From contig JAKVCV010000002.1 of assembly GCA_022448945.1 (NCBI GenBank), forward strand, positions 213,663-263,315: a DNA stretch of 49,653 bases. Direction: 5' to 3'. This stretch comes from Saprospiraceae bacterium. GTDB lineage: Bacteria > Bacteroidota > Bacteroidia > Chitinophagales > Saprospiraceae. Each line of letters opens with the position of its first letter. Position 1 is the stretch's first letter. The translations under genes and the position numbers were made by a program. The notes beneath the pieces were generated by a model. It saw nothing but the letters and a program-made list of their open reading frames with translations. It made no database searches and had not been told where the DNA came from. Below, piece after piece: positions 27,671 to 37,750 of this stretch.

Positions 27671-28848
27671 TCAGGTTTTTGTTCAACAGCGTTTTTAACA
27701 GTATCAGATTTTGAGTGCAGATCCTTTTTTTCTATACTTCCATCTTCCGAACTAATTGTCAATGGGGATTCTTTGAAATCGGTAGCAGATAGATCTATAA
27801 GTTCAATAAGCGCTTGTTTTTCATCATCATAAACTGGAATTCCTTCCCCTAATTGTTTAGTAGGAATTACTTTTCCTTTTATAAAGGCTCCTTCCTGATT
27901 TATTGTTAATTGTAAAATAGGTCCAACACCTTTGGGCCCTATAAGACTGAATTTGTCATAGGTGCAGAAATTCCCCATACTGTAACTAATGAAACGGTTT
28001 TTATATAGTTCTATTGCTCGAGTTACATGTGGTCCATGGCCGAGTATTATATCTGCTCCTGCATCTATACAGTTATGTGCAAATTTATATACATTACCTC
28101 GATTATAACCTAAAAACACCTCATCTTTTCGAGGTGTATGTTGAGCAGAAGCACCTTCAGCTCCGGCATGAAAAGAAACGATTACAATATCACAGATACT
28201 GTCTAACATTTTTACCATTTCAGCCGCTTCTTCGTATTTTTTCATATTAAAACAGCCACTATTTGGAGCTGCTGCCAGAAAGCCATAATTGATTCCATTT
28301 TTTTTAAAAGTTGTATATGGCCTGTTTATTGAACCAGCATAAAAAAGTCCTGAAGTATCCAATACCGAAGCAGTTACTTTTCGACCTCCAGCCCCAAAAT
28401 CGTTAGCGTGATTATTTGCTATGCTTACTACATCAAAACCAGCAGCTTTTAAGTGATTGGTATAATGTGCTGGCATTCTAAAAGTATAGCAATATTTAGG
28501 GTTATTACAAGATTTAGCAGTTCCTCCTTTTCCGATTACTCCTTCTAGATTCCCAAAAGTTATATCTGCATCAACCAAAAATTGTTTTACATCCTTGAAT
28601 AATGTTCTTCCATCATTAGGAGGAAGAGATCGGGTATTAGGATAATCTGTTCCCATCATGATATCTCCTACAGCGGTAATTTTAATGGTTTTGCTTAACG
28701 GAGGGACGGTGCTATCAATAGTACTGTTTAATGAGTTTTTATCAAAAACTTTAGTATTTTGTTTGTTGCTATTTCCTAGTGTACAGCTAATAACGTACGC
28801 AATAAGAACAGAAAAAGCAAAAAATTTGATTACTTGTAGCCGCATCAT
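27667..28848 (-). CDS. CapA family lipoprotein (PGA_cap metallophosphatase-like)
   Basis: A 393-residue protein with lipoprotein signal VISC. The CapA fold shows ITAVGDIMMGTDYP, TFGNLEGVI, VVSIANNHANDFG, VSFHAGAE and LGHGPHVTRAIELY, which are the metal-binding loops of calcineurin-like phosphoesterases in this family. The C-terminal 60 residues are charged and low in complexity. CapA (PgsA) takes part in poly-gamma-glutamate capsule synthesis in Bacillus, but single CapA genes in Bacteroidota have no established role and no capB/capC neighbour is present. The location would be the periplasm or outer membrane. A plausible promoter lies upstream. Confidence 0.88.
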   Translation of the reverse strand: MMRLQVIKFFAFSVLIAYVISCTLGNSNKQNTKVFDKNSLNSTIDSTVPPLSKTIKITAVGDIMMGTDYPNTRSLPPNDGRTLFKDVKQFLVDADITFGNLEGVIGKGGTAKSCNNPKYCYTFRMPAHYTNHLKAAGFDVVSIANNHANDFGAGGRKVTASVLDTSGLFYAGSINRPYTTFKKNGINYGFLAAAPNSGCFNMKKYEEAAEMVKMLDSICDIVIVSFHAGAEGASAQHTPRKDEVFLGYNRGNVYKFAHNCIDAGADIILGHGPHVTRAIELYKNRFISYSMGNFCTYDKFSLIGPKGVGPILQLTINQEGAFIKGKVIPTKQLGEGIPVYDDEKQALIELIDLSATDFKESPLTISSEDGSIEKKDLHSKSDTVKNAVEQKPE

Positions 28849-28911
28849 AACTTAATGTTCATTCTTGATTAATAATGTTATCACTCAATATCGTTGATTA
28901 TTAATGGAGTG

Positions 28912-28938
28912 CAAAAGTAATTATTTTTTGGTATACAA
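28912..28938 (-). promoter_or_regulatory. Possible promoter of the CapA-family gene
   Basis: Read on the minus strand: TTG (28938-28936), a 16-nt spacer, then TACTTTTG (28919-28912). The -7 element fits TAnnTTTG; the spacer is one base short of the usual range. Leader would be about 57 nt. Confidence 0.45.
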
Positions 28939-29015
28939 GCATTGCTGGAGTAATATTCTTATTATCTAAGTGCTATAATGCATGCTACAATTTTTTTAAA
29001 AGAAAGAAAAAAGTG

Positions 29016-29408
29016 ATGAAAAAACTACTCCGGGTTACCTGTGGAGTAATATCACAGGATGGAAAATTTTTGATCGTACAGCATGGGCATGCTTCAAAAA
29101 ATGCACTAAAATGGGAATTTCCGGGAGGTAAAATCGAATATGGAGAAACTGAAGAGCAATGTATAGAAAGAGAGTTAAAAGAAGAATTAAATATTCAAAT
29201 TAAGGTGCTTAAACGTATGAATCCTGTTGTATGTGAGGAGGCAGAATATATTATTGAATTAATTCCTTTTCACTGTTGTATTATCTCGGGAAAGATTACC
29301 TTACTAGAGCATATTAAAATGGCTTGGATTGACCTTCAAAAACCCATAAAATATATGCTTTGTGATGCAGATTTTATTATCTTAGATCAGTTGAAAAATT
29401 TACAATAG
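29016..29408 (+). CDS. Nudix hydrolase (MutT-like)
   Basis: The ATG at 29016 is preferred over the GTG directly before it. The product is 130 residues and begins like (deoxy)nucleoside triphosphate pyrophosphohydrolases. The Nudix box is at residues 38-59 (G38, E44, R52, E53, E56, E57), with N59 in place of the final glycine. MutT-type enzymes cleave oxidised nucleotides such as 8-oxo-dGTP to keep them out of DNA. The fit with W-E-F-P-G-G-K-I-E is typical for MutT. It lies 81 nt upstream of priA in the same direction, so shared transcription is possible. Confidence 0.87.
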   Translation: MKKLLRVTCGVISQDGKFLIVQHGHASKNALKWEFPGGKIEYGETEEQCIERELKEELNIQIKVLKRMNPVVCEEAEYIIELIPFHCCIISGKITLLEHIKMAWIDLQKPIKYMLCDADFIILDQLKNLQ

Positions 29409-29489
29409 ATTTGAGTAATTATAATACGCTTTCAATTAAAACTATCATGCTTATTTAATAGAATAGTTCAAATGTAATCATATAACTTA

Positions 29490-31997
29490 ATGGAAGAATT
29501 GTCTAATCTTGTAGATAATGATGTAAAAGATAAAGGGTATAGATCTTTTGTGACGGTAATCGTTCCTGTTGCATTACCCCAGCAATATACGTATAGCGTG
29601 CCCCTGCACCTCAAAGATTTAGTTCAGGTTGGATTGCGTGTTGAAATCCAATTTGGTAAGCGTAAGTTATATTCAGCTATAATTTATAAGGTCCATAATC
29701 ATGAACCTGTTGATTACATCCCCAAGCCAATTTTGAATATTTTAGATACATTACCTATAGTCACTTCTTCTCAGTTTAGGTTGTGGGAGTGGATGCGTAC
29801 ATATTATGTTTCAACAATGGGGGAAGTAATGAATGCTGCTCTACCATCCGGATTAAAGTTGGCGAGTGAAAGTAAAGTTGTATTAATGTCGGATTTTGAT
29901 GAAAAGCAATTGGAGAATAACGATCTGAATGAGAAAGAAAATATTATTCTTCATGCATTATATAACAGGGTTGAACTTTCGATATCCGATATACAGGATC
30001 TTATTGATCAAAAAACAATTTATCCGCTCATCAAAAGTATGATAGAGAAGCGTCTTATCTATGTCAAAGAGGAATTAAAAACAAAGTATAAACCTAAAAA
30101 GGTAGATGTTGTTCTTTTAGCAGAACCGTATCGTAATGGTACTGTTCAAGTAAAAAATGCCTATGATGCTATTGGAACCAGAGCACTTCGTCAGGCAGAA
30201 ACGCTTATGGCTTATATTCAGTTGTCTAAAGAGAAAAAAGAAGTACTCAAAACGGAACTTTATGATCGAGCAGGTATAGAATCCCCTATTCTTAAAAAAT
30301 TGATAGACAAGGGAATCCTCGAAATATATAGTAAAGAAATTAGTAGGTTAAGTGACTATGATGGTGAAATTTCAGAAATTAATGAATTGTCTGCAATTCA
30401 ACAAAAGGCATTGTTCGAAATAAAAGAGAATTTTGAAGATAAAAATGTAGTTCTTTTGCATGGTGTTACTGGTAGTGGAAAGACAGAAATTTATATTAAG
30501 TTAATAGAAGAGTTTATCAGCAAAGGCCAACAGGTGCTTTACTTATTGCCCGAAATAGCGTTAACAGCACAAATTGTATTTAGATTAAGGAAACATTTTG
30601 GTGATAAGATTATTGTCACACACTCAAAATTCAATAATAATGAGAGAGTAGAAATTTGGGATTCAGTTTTAAAAGGGATTCCTATTGTTTTGGGGGCTAG
30701 GTCTGCCTTGTTTATGCCTTTTCAGAATTTGGGATTAATTATTGTCGATGAAGAACATGATCAATCTTATAAACAAAAAGATCCTGCCCCACGATATAAT
30801 GCACGTGATACGGCAGTTTTTTTATCTTATGTACATCAGGCAAAAACTTTATTAGGTACTGCGACGCCTTCTTTGGAAACATACTATAATGTACAACAAC
30901 GGAAATATGGTCTTGTTGAACTTAATCAACGCTTTGGGAAGGCAACTCTTCCTGAAATATCAATAATAGATGCCGGAGAAGAGAGCAGGAAAAAACGTAT
31001 GTTGTCTCATTTTACACCTCAATTACTTGAGGCTATTAAAACGACAATTGCTAATGAAGAACAAGTGATTTTATTTCAAAACAGAAGAGGTTATGCCCCT
31101 GTTTATAGTTGTAATTCCTGCGGATGGACTGCTGATTGCGTGGATTGCGATGTTAGTTTAACTTATCATAAATTTACAAATGATCTGCACTGCCACTATT
31201 GCAATCACCATCGCGCAATGCCAAAATCCTGTCCTGCCTGTCAAGATAATAGCTTGATAGTTAAAGGATTTGGTACAGAAAAAATTGAGGATGAATTACA
31301 AATCTACTTACCTGGTATAAAGATAGCCCGAATGGATTGGGATACTATAAAAGGTAAACATGGTCATGAGACAATTATTGAGCGATTTGCTTCAGGAACA
31401 GTTGATGTATTAGTTGGAACACAAATGGTTACTAAAGGTTTAGATTTTGATAACGTAGGATTAGTAGGAGTGCTTAATGCTGATCAAATGTTGCATTTCC
31501 CTGATTTTAGAGCGACAGAACGGGCCTTTCAATTACTATTGCAGGTGAGTGGCCGGGCCGGAAGAAAGGAAAAAAAAGGAAAAGTGCTTATTCAGGCTTA
31601 TAGTTTAGAACACCCTGTACTAAAAGAAGTTCAAAAAAGTGATTTTCAAGCTTTTTATACTAGAGAATTAAAAGAACGGAACGACTTTGCATACCCTCCA
31701 TTTCAACGACTGATTAAAATTCAATTGAAACATAAAAAATCTGATGTAGTGGATAGAGCTGCCAGATTCTTTGGAGACTGCTTACGTGATAAACTGGGAA
31801 ATAGAATCCTTGGGCCAGCAATCCCTGCAATTTCTCGCCTAAGAACTTATTATTTACGTGATATTATGATAAAAACTGCTAAAAATTCAGAGCAATTGGG
31901 TTCCATAAAACAATTTATTGTAGATGTTCAAAATCACATGAAATCTCAAAAGGGATTTTCGAATGTGCGTATCATTACTGATGTAGATCCCTTTTGA
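29490..31997 (+). CDS. priA: Primosomal protein N' (replication restart helicase PriA)
   Basis: A 3'-to-5' DNA helicase that recognises stalled forks and reloads the replisome. The 835-residue product has the N-terminal DNA-binding domain (VTVIVPVALPQQYTYSVP). Helicase motif I is GVTGSGKT (325-332), motif II DEEH (420-423), and motif III GTATPS. A zinc-binding insertion with C541, C544 through C581, C584 and four more cysteines follows, then GTQMVTKGLDFDNV and QVSGRAGR motifs V and VI. The length is slightly above the E. coli enzyme, as is common in Bacteroidota. Start codon ATG at 29490 precedes an acidic, poorly conserved stretch of about 20 residues, so a later start is possible. Confidence 0.97.
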   Translation: MEELSNLVDNDVKDKGYRSFVTVIVPVALPQQYTYSVPLHLKDLVQVGLRVEIQFGKRKLYSAIIYKVHNHEPVDYIPKPILNILDTLPIVTSSQFRLWEWMRTYYVSTMGEVMNAALPSGLKLASESKVVLMSDFDEKQLENNDLNEKENIILHALYNRVELSISDIQDLIDQKTIYPLIKSMIEKRLIYVKEELKTKYKPKKVDVVLLAEPYRNGTVQVKNAYDAIGTRALRQAETLMAYIQLSKEKKEVLKTELYDRAGIESPILKKLIDKGILEIYSKEISRLSDYDGEISEINELSAIQQKALFEIKENFEDKNVVLLHGVTGSGKTEIYIKLIEEFISKGQQVLYLLPEIALTAQIVFRLRKHFGDKIIVTHSKFNNNERVEIWDSVLKGIPIVLGARSALFMPFQNLGLIIVDEEHDQSYKQKDPAPRYNARDTAVFLSYVHQAKTLLGTATPSLETYYNVQQRKYGLVELNQRFGKATLPEISIIDAGEESRKKRMLSHFTPQLLEAIKTTIANEEQVILFQNRRGYAPVYSCNSCGWTADCVDCDVSLTYHKFTNDLHCHYCNHHRAMPKSCPACQDNSLIVKGFGTEKIEDELQIYLPGIKIARMDWDTIKGKHGHETIIERFASGTVDVLVGTQMVTKGLDFDNVGLVGVLNADQMLHFPDFRATERAFQLLLQVSGRAGRKEKKGKVLIQAYSLEHPVLKEVQKSDFQAFYTRELKERNDFAYPPFQRLIKIQLKHKKSDVVDRAARFFGDCLRDKLGNRILGPAIPAISRLRTYYLRDIMIKTAKNSEQLGSIKQFIVDVQNHMKSQKGFSNVRIITDVDPF

Positions 31998-32265
31998 TAT
32001 AGATGTAGAACGTAGTTTTTTAATGTGATTGTTTATAAAAGGTGATTTTCTAAAAGTCTGTTTACTAAGTATTTGATTTTATTATATTCGATTGTTTTCA
32101 GTATTAATCTATGATGATATTGGAAACTAAAATCAATAATTTTCGTTTAATAGTAGTATTGTATTTAACCCTTACATTTTATTTTTAATTTGTTTATATA
32201 CACATATGCCAGTAAGTGTAGACTTCAAGTTTTAAATATATTAGATCTATAGAAATTTTTTTACT

Positions 32266-33465
32266 ATGCAAGGTCCCAAAATCGCAATAATTGGTAGTGG
32301 TCCAGCAGGATTAATGGCTGCTGACATACTGAGTGCTAATTTTGAAGTCAATATTTATGACAAAGGAAAAACAAGTGGCCGCAAATTTTTAGTAGCTGGG
32401 AAAGGTGGTTTTAATCTTACAAATAGTGCCGTAGGTATGGCATTGTATAACCAGTATTCTGATAATGTAAGTTTGCGCAAGGCTTTAGCTGAATTCGACA
32501 GCGTTTCTACCAGAAAATGGTTGGAAGATATTGGTGTCCCAACTTTTGTAGGTAGTAGTGGACGTGTTTTTCCTGAAAAAGGAATTAAACCTATTCATGT
32601 ACTGAATAAAATTAAAGAAAGATTAGAAAAAAAGAATGTAAATTTTCATTATTTACATGAATTTATAGGGTTTAATGAATCAAAACAGCCCCTTGTAAAT
32701 TTTGAAGGGCAAGACTTTCCAATAGTTGCTGATTATTATATGTTTGCTTTAGGCGGCGCTTCCTGGTCAGTGACAGGTTCCAATAGCAAATGGCGTTCTT
32801 ATTTTGAAGATATTGGGATTAAAACAGCAGATTTTGAACCTTCTAATTGTGGACTAAATGTTGATTGGTCTGAGGATTTTATAAAATCTTTTGCTGGAAT
32901 GTATTTGAAGAATATTCAGATTTCTTTAGGTTCAAAAGTCATAAAGGGTGAAGCTGTAATAACAGATTATGGGCTCGAAGGCAATGCGATTTACCCTATT
33001 ATCCCCTATGTTCGGTCATCTTTAAGTTCAAATGATGCTACAGAGATCTCGATAGACTTAAAACCCCATAATACACATCAAAATCTACTAGAAAAAATCA
33101 AAGGCAGGAGGGTCCGTACAAAGAATTATATTTATGTATTTAACCTCGATAAAGCCCAGCTTGCCTTAACAAAGCAGTTTACTCCAAAGGAGAATTATAT
33201 TTCTCCTGAACGATTTATAGAAATATTAAAATCTGTAAAAATACCAATTTCATCTCTTCGACCTATAGAGGAGTCAATTTCTACAGTAGGGGGGATATCT
33301 ATGGAAGAAATTGGGGATGATTTTTCTTTAACTCAATACCCTAATATTTTTGTTTTAGGTGAGATGCTTGATTGGGATGCTCCTACTGGTGGTTTTTTAT
33401 TGCAAGGTTGTTTTTCAATAGCTGTTGCTGCTGCAAAAGCCATTAATGCACACAGCCAGGAATAA
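32266..33465 (+). CDS. HI0933-like flavoprotein (TIGR03862-type NAD(P)/FAD-dependent oxidoreductase)
   Basis: A 399-residue FAD enzyme with the N-terminal Rossmann motif IAIIGSGPAGLMAA, the family signature GRKFLVAGKGGFNLTNS (about residues 39-55) and the C-terminal FAD-contacting segment ISTVGGISMEEI...LGEMLDWDAPTGGFLLQGC. The HI0933/BaiN-like group includes enzymes acting on bile acids in gut bacteria, but most members have no known substrate. The protein lacks a signal peptide. The stop codon lies 7 nt from the stop of convergent radA. Confidence 0.88.
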   Translation: MQGPKIAIIGSGPAGLMAADILSANFEVNIYDKGKTSGRKFLVAGKGGFNLTNSAVGMALYNQYSDNVSLRKALAEFDSVSTRKWLEDIGVPTFVGSSGRVFPEKGIKPIHVLNKIKERLEKKNVNFHYLHEFIGFNESKQPLVNFEGQDFPIVADYYMFALGGASWSVTGSNSKWRSYFEDIGIKTADFEPSNCGLNVDWSEDFIKSFAGMYLKNIQISLGSKVIKGEAVITDYGLEGNAIYPIIPYVRSSLSSNDATEISIDLKPHNTHQNLLEKIKGRRVRTKNYIYVFNLDKAQLALTKQFTPKENYISPERFIEILKSVKIPISSLRPIEESISTVGGISMEEIGDDFSLTQYPNIFVLGEMLDWDAPTGGFLLQGCFSIAVAAAKAINAHSQE

Positions 33466-33472
33466 TTCCATT

Positions 33473-34849
33473 TTATGCAAATAATAGATTATAAATCTCT
33501 TCTAATTTTCCTACAGCGATTATTTCTACATCATAGTTTTTAGGATCTATACCCTTCATGTTAAATTTAGGGACAAAAATTTGTTTAAATCCCAAACGGT
33601 TGGCTTCTTGAATTCGTTGCTCAGCGCGCTGAATAGATCTGATTTCTCCAGAAAGCCCAACTTCTCCGGCAAAACAAATATTGCTATTAAGAGATATATC
33701 TTCTAATGAAGAGATCAATGCACAAACAATAGCAAGATCAATGGCAGGGTCATTCACTTTGATACCTCCTGCAATATTGAGAAAAATATCGTTGCCTGTA
33801 AATTGGAAACCACATCTTTTTTCCAGAACAGCCAACAACATGCCCAAACGTCTTAAATCAAAACCTGTCGCAGAGCGCTGAGGTGAACTGTATACAGATG
33901 TGCTTACCAGTGCTTGAGTTTCTATAAGCATAGGTCGAATGCCCTCTAGGGTAGCTGCAATTGCCGAACCACTTAGATCCGCCTCTTTTTGTGACAATAA
34001 TAGTTCAGAAGGATTTGATACTTCGCGCAGGCCATTGCCATTCATCTCATATATTCCTAATTCAGAAGTAGAACCAAAACGGTTTTTGATCGTCCTTAAT
34101 ATTCGATGTGTGTAATTTCTATCTCCTTCAAATTGTAATACAACATCTACTATATGCTCGAGCACTTTAGGGCCTGCAATAGCTCCATCTTTGGTAATAT
34201 GACCAATAATAAAAACGGGTATTCCATTTTCTTTAGCATAGCGTTGGAATTCTGAAGAACATTCCCGAACCTGTGAAACACTGCCAGGTGCTGAATCTAT
34301 ATGTGGTGAAGTGATAGTTTGAATAGAATCAATGATCAAAATATCTGGTTCCAGAGATTGTGATTGCAATAAGATGTTTGTTAAGCTCGTGTCTGCCATA
34401 ACAAAACAATCAGACATGCTTTTTCCCAATCTATTCGCGCGCATCTTAATTTGTTCTTCACTTTCTTCTCCCGATACATATAGTATTTTAGCATTCAGGG
34501 ATAAACCTAATTGCAGCATCAAAGTAGATTTTCCAATACCAGGCTCACCACCGATAAGAACCATAGAGCCATCTACAATACCACCTCCTAAAACCCTATT
34601 GAGTTCATCGTCATGTGTTTTTCTCCTAAGCGTAGTACCAGTCTCTACTTGTTTTAATTTTTTAGGACGAGGTTTTTCTTTTTTTGTTCCTTTGCGCCAA
34701 ACATTTTTTGCATTTTCCTTTGGAGATTGTTTGACAATAACCTCTTCCTGAATAGTATTCCATTCCTGACAAGCAGAACATTGTCCTGCCCATTTTGAAA
34801 AGGTAGAACCACAACTTGTACATGCATATACTTTTTGGACTTTAGGCAT
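33473..34849 (-). CDS. radA: DNA repair protein RadA
   Basis: A RecA-like ATPase that helps process branched recombination intermediates. The 458-residue protein has the N-terminal zinc finger (C10, C13, C24, C27), Walker A GGEPGIGKS (about 100-108), the RadA-specific KNRFG motif (K255 to G259) and a C-terminal Lon-like domain with GEVGLSGEIRSI. Length and motif order are standard. The gene is convergent with the flavoprotein gene and precedes, in the opposite reading order, the nucleoid-associated protein gene 57 nt upstream. Confidence 0.97.
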   Translation of the reverse strand: MPKVQKVYACTSCGSTFSKWAGQCSACQEWNTIQEEVIVKQSPKENAKNVWRKGTKKEKPRPKKLKQVETGTTLRRKTHDDELNRVLGGGIVDGSMVLIGGEPGIGKSTLMLQLGLSLNAKILYVSGEESEEQIKMRANRLGKSMSDCFVMADTSLTNILLQSQSLEPDILIIDSIQTITSPHIDSAPGSVSQVRECSSEFQRYAKENGIPVFIIGHITKDGAIAGPKVLEHIVDVVLQFEGDRNYTHRILRTIKNRFGSTSELGIYEMNGNGLREVSNPSELLLSQKEADLSGSAIAATLEGIRPMLIETQALVSTSVYSSPQRSATGFDLRRLGMLLAVLEKRCGFQFTGNDIFLNIAGGIKVNDPAIDLAIVCALISSLEDISLNSNICFAGEVGLSGEIRSIQRAEQRIQEANRLGFKQIFVPKFNMKGIDPKNYDVEIIAVGKLEEIYNLLFA

Positions 34850-34906
34850 AAATTAATATTTATTTACTGTACTATCTAATGGAAATAGTATAAGTACTGT
34901 TGTAGT

Positions 34907-35971
34907 TTATTTTTCGTTGTTAAAATATATTTTGTAGTATTTCATTTCCTTTGAGTCATCATAACCTCTTTCTAAATAACCATCCGCTTGAGCTTGAGAC
35001 GATAAGATTTTTATTTCCATCTGAGTATCTAATTGAATATTGTTTTTAAAGCCTCGTTTAGCTTTTTTTACTACAGGTTTAGAAATAAAAAAACCTTCAT
35101 TTGCTGTATCTTCAATACCTAATTTTTCCTGAAAATTCTGTTTGTGTGCTTCAAAAGAATCAAGTTTGTCATAATTTCCTTCAAAAATTATGTCCTTGAA
35201 AGCTGTTTCTTCAAATTCTTTGTAATGTTCAAAATAATCCTTAGAACGGTTGAGGAAATCAACCTTTTGGTGTTTATCTTCTTCTTTGAAACCATTTTTG
35301 CCAAACTCCTTACATAAGTCCATATAAGCTTTTGTTTGAAACCGTTCATCCTGGACTTGCGTAATGGTTAGAAATTCATCTTTCCAGTATTTAGCATCTA
35401 CACTTTTAAGATCTATAGAAATTACTCTGTAACCTGTTTCTTTATCTTTATTAAAGATTAAGCATCCCTTATCTAATTTTGAAATATCTGTACCTTCTTC
35501 AAAATCTAATGTCCACTCATCTTCTTCATCAAGTTTTAATTTCAGATAGGTGTCTTTGTTCTCTGCTTTAAAAATTCCTATTGCATCAACCATTTCATCC
35601 TCTACTATGCAATCCTTAAAGTAGGCAACATAAAGTTCACCACCTTTGATCTTAACGTGATTAGATTTGTCATACAAATGTTGCAGTATATTGATGGATT
35701 GATCGTAAAAATTATCTTCTACATTGTCAAAAATATTGGAGCAATAGTTAAAAACTTCGTTCATGCTCAAGTCTGCCTCATGATTAAATTCATACATGTC
35801 CTCAAATTTAAAACTGCTAAGAAAATAAGACATGAGTATTTCTTTCAAATCATCTTTTAAATTAAAGAGGTTTTTGGCTATACGGACACCTTCATCCATT
35901 GATTTGTTGCCAACTTTATGCAGCACCAATTTGTGCATTGTAATTTCCTCTAAATGTATATTCTGTTCCAT
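34907..35971 (-). CDS. Nucleoid-associated protein (NdpA/YejK-like, 37 kDa family)
   Basis: A 354-residue soluble protein that starts with the typical HKLVLHKVGNKSMDEGV segment and has the central YVAYFKDC...DAIGIFKAE region of PF04245. It ends with the conserved C-terminal part (KRGFKNNIQLDTQMEIKI). E. coli YejK binds the nucleoid; Bacteroidota members are poorly studied. Charge is strongly acidic overall. Together with radA and priA nearby it forms a loose group of chromosome-related genes. The ATG at 35971 is followed by an acidic eleven-residue lead that could be skipped if the start is at the methionine at residue 12. Confidence 0.82.
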   Translation of the reverse strand: MEQNIHLEEITMHKLVLHKVGNKSMDEGVRIAKNLFNLKDDLKEILMSYFLSSFKFEDMYEFNHEADLSMNEVFNYCSNIFDNVEDNFYDQSINILQHLYDKSNHVKIKGGELYVAYFKDCIVEDEMVDAIGIFKAENKDTYLKLKLDEEDEWTLDFEEGTDISKLDKGCLIFNKDKETGYRVISIDLKSVDAKYWKDEFLTITQVQDERFQTKAYMDLCKEFGKNGFKEEDKHQKVDFLNRSKDYFEHYKEFEETAFKDIIFEGNYDKLDSFEAHKQNFQEKLGIEDTANEGFFISKPVVKKAKRGFKNNIQLDTQMEIKILSSQAQADGYLERGYDDSKEMKYYKIYFNNEK

Positions 35972-35992
35972 TTATAAAATTAGAATTTCCGA

Positions 35993-36988
35993 TTAATTAT
36001 ATAATACAATTTTTCCAAACTGTTTACCCTGATTCATATATTCAAAAGCATCAGCTCCGTTTTTCATTTCCCAAAGGCTATCAACTACAGGAATCATATT
36101 GGTATTATTTATGAATGCCAGCATTTTAGTAAATTCCTCATTGTTACCCATTGTTGAACCGTACATAGAAAGTTGTTTCCAGAACATTTTTTGTGGGTTA
36201 ACTTTGAAATTTCCTCTTGTCCCTCCATAGAATACAATTCGACCACCCATATTAGCTAGATCGAGAAAATATTTAAATCCATCTCCACCAGCACTATCAA
36301 TAATAACATCAAAGTCACCTCCCGCAATAGCTTTTAAATTTTTGTGCCAACCATCTTCTTTATAATTTACACCTCCTTTTGCTCCTAATGCTTTAGCTTT
36401 TTCAATTTTTGTTTCAGATCCTGAAGTTACAAATACTTCTGCTCCTAAGGCAATAGCAAATTGACAGGCAGTTAATGCAACACCACCACCCACGCCAGAG
36501 ATTAAAATTCGTTCTCCTTTTTTTATATTAGCACGTGAAAACAAAGCTCTGTATGCAGTTAAACCGGCTAATGGCATTCCTGCTGCTTGTTGATACGAAA
36601 GGTGAGCAGGTTTTGGGTGTACTTGTTTTACATCTATAGCAACATATTCTGCGAAACAACCATTTTCTGGCATTCCCAATATGCGATAATTCTTAGGTTG
36701 TACAAGTCCACCAGTGTCCCAGCCAATACCCGGATTAATAATAACGGCCTGGTTTAGCCAATTAGGATCTACATCTTTCCCAAGTTCAACTATATCACCA
36801 GAGCCATCAGAACCCAAAATGATAGGTGTCACAATACCTGGATACATTCCCTGAGTGATATAAATGTCTCTGTGATTAAGTGCTGCAGCTTGAATTTTGA
36901 CCAATACTTGTCCAGCAGAAATCTCAGGCTTATTAACTTCCTGGTAGGAGACATTTTCTCCTGGGGTTTCAAATAATAGCGCTTTCAT
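35993..36988 (-). CDS. Zinc-binding-dehydrogenase-type MDR oxidoreductase (quinone oxidoreductase-like)
   Basis: A 331-residue member of the medium-chain dehydrogenase superfamily. The GroES-like domain contains AAALNHRDIYITQGMYPG, and the Rossmann domain contains ILISGVGGGVALTACQFA. The structural-zinc cysteine cluster of alcohol dehydrogenases is absent, which fits quinone oxidoreductase or enoyl reductase-like enzymes using NADPH. The specific substrate cannot be told. It is transcribed in the same direction as the nucleoid-associated protein gene, 21 nt upstream of it, so the two may be co-transcribed, although the functions do not obviously match. Confidence 0.88.
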   Translation of the reverse strand: MKALLFETPGENVSYQEVNKPEISAGQVLVKIQAAALNHRDIYITQGMYPGIVTPIILGSDGSGDIVELGKDVDPNWLNQAVIINPGIGWDTGGLVQPKNYRILGMPENGCFAEYVAIDVKQVHPKPAHLSYQQAAGMPLAGLTAYRALFSRANIKKGERILISGVGGGVALTACQFAIALGAEVFVTSGSETKIEKAKALGAKGGVNYKEDGWHKNLKAIAGGDFDVIIDSAGGDGFKYFLDLANMGGRIVFYGGTRGNFKVNPQKMFWKQLSMYGSTMGNNEEFTKMLAFINNTNMIPVVDSLWEMKNGADAFEYMNQGKQFGKIVLYN

Positions 36989-37166
36989 CTTTTATATTTG
37001 TCTTGAGATTTTAAGATTGAAGTGATAATCTCTAGGATTCTAATATTAGTCAATTTATATATAATCTGTAAAATAACTACTTTCTCAATAATCTTTGTTT
37101 TTAGACTTGAATTTTTATTTCTATTAATAATATTTTTTTAATAGTGGATTATTAACAAATTAATAT

Positions 37167-37733
37167 CTAGATTTTATTATTATCCAATAGAAATTTAGTT
37201 TTAAGTAATGAGCCGACTGAAAATGCATCAGTTATTTCGTTGTTTAGGCACATGTTGACGGCTTGTTCTATAGGTATCTTAAGTACCTCTAATTCCTCGG
37301 TTTCTTCGGGCAATGCTTTCCCAAAAGTAAGTTCTTGGGCTATAAAAGTATAAGCGACTTCATCTGTAACAGAATTTGATGTATGCATTTTGAGTATTTT
37401 GGTCCATTTGCTTGCTTCCAATCCTGTTTCTTCTTTTAATTCACGCTTTGCAGCTTCCAGTGGAGTTTCCTTACCTTTTAGGCAGCCTCCTTCAGGAATT
37501 TCCCAACTGTATTCGTTTAGCGTGTAACGGTATTGGCCCACTAACCAGGTATTATTGTTTTTGTCCAATGGAATAATTCCTACGGCAATATTTTTGAAAC
37601 TAACAACTCCGTAAATTCCTTCCCCCCCGGAAGGATTAATAACTTCGTTTTCAATGACCTCAATCCAAGGGTTGTCATAAATTATTTTAGAACTTAGTGT
37701 AGTCCAGGGATTTTTTTTGTTTTTATTATTCAT
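37167..37733 (-). CDS. Nudix hydrolase, ADP-ribose pyrophosphatase-like
   Basis: A 188-residue Nudix enzyme. The box is perfect: G83, E89, R97, E98, E101, E102 and G104 (GGCLKGKETPLEAA then KRELKEETGLEA). The upstream QYRYTLNEYSWEIPEGG pattern is the one seen in ADP-ribose and nucleotide-sugar pyrophosphatases (NudF/NudE type) rather than MutT. It follows a sirtuin gene by 17 nt. The product expected is AMP plus ribose 5-phosphate (or its acetylated form) from ADP-ribose. The sirtuin gene upstream supplies O-acyl-ADP-ribose, so the pairing is logical. Confidence 0.87.
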   Translation of the reverse strand: MNNKNKKNPWTTLSSKIIYDNPWIEVIENEVINPSGGEGIYGVVSFKNIAVGIIPLDKNNNTWLVGQYRYTLNEYSWEIPEGGCLKGKETPLEAAKRELKEETGLEASKWTKILKMHTSNSVTDEVAYTFIAQELTFGKALPEETEELEVLKIPIEQAVNMCLNNEITDAFSVGSLLKTKFLLDNNKI

Positions 37734-37750
37734 TTAAAATGATTTCAGTA

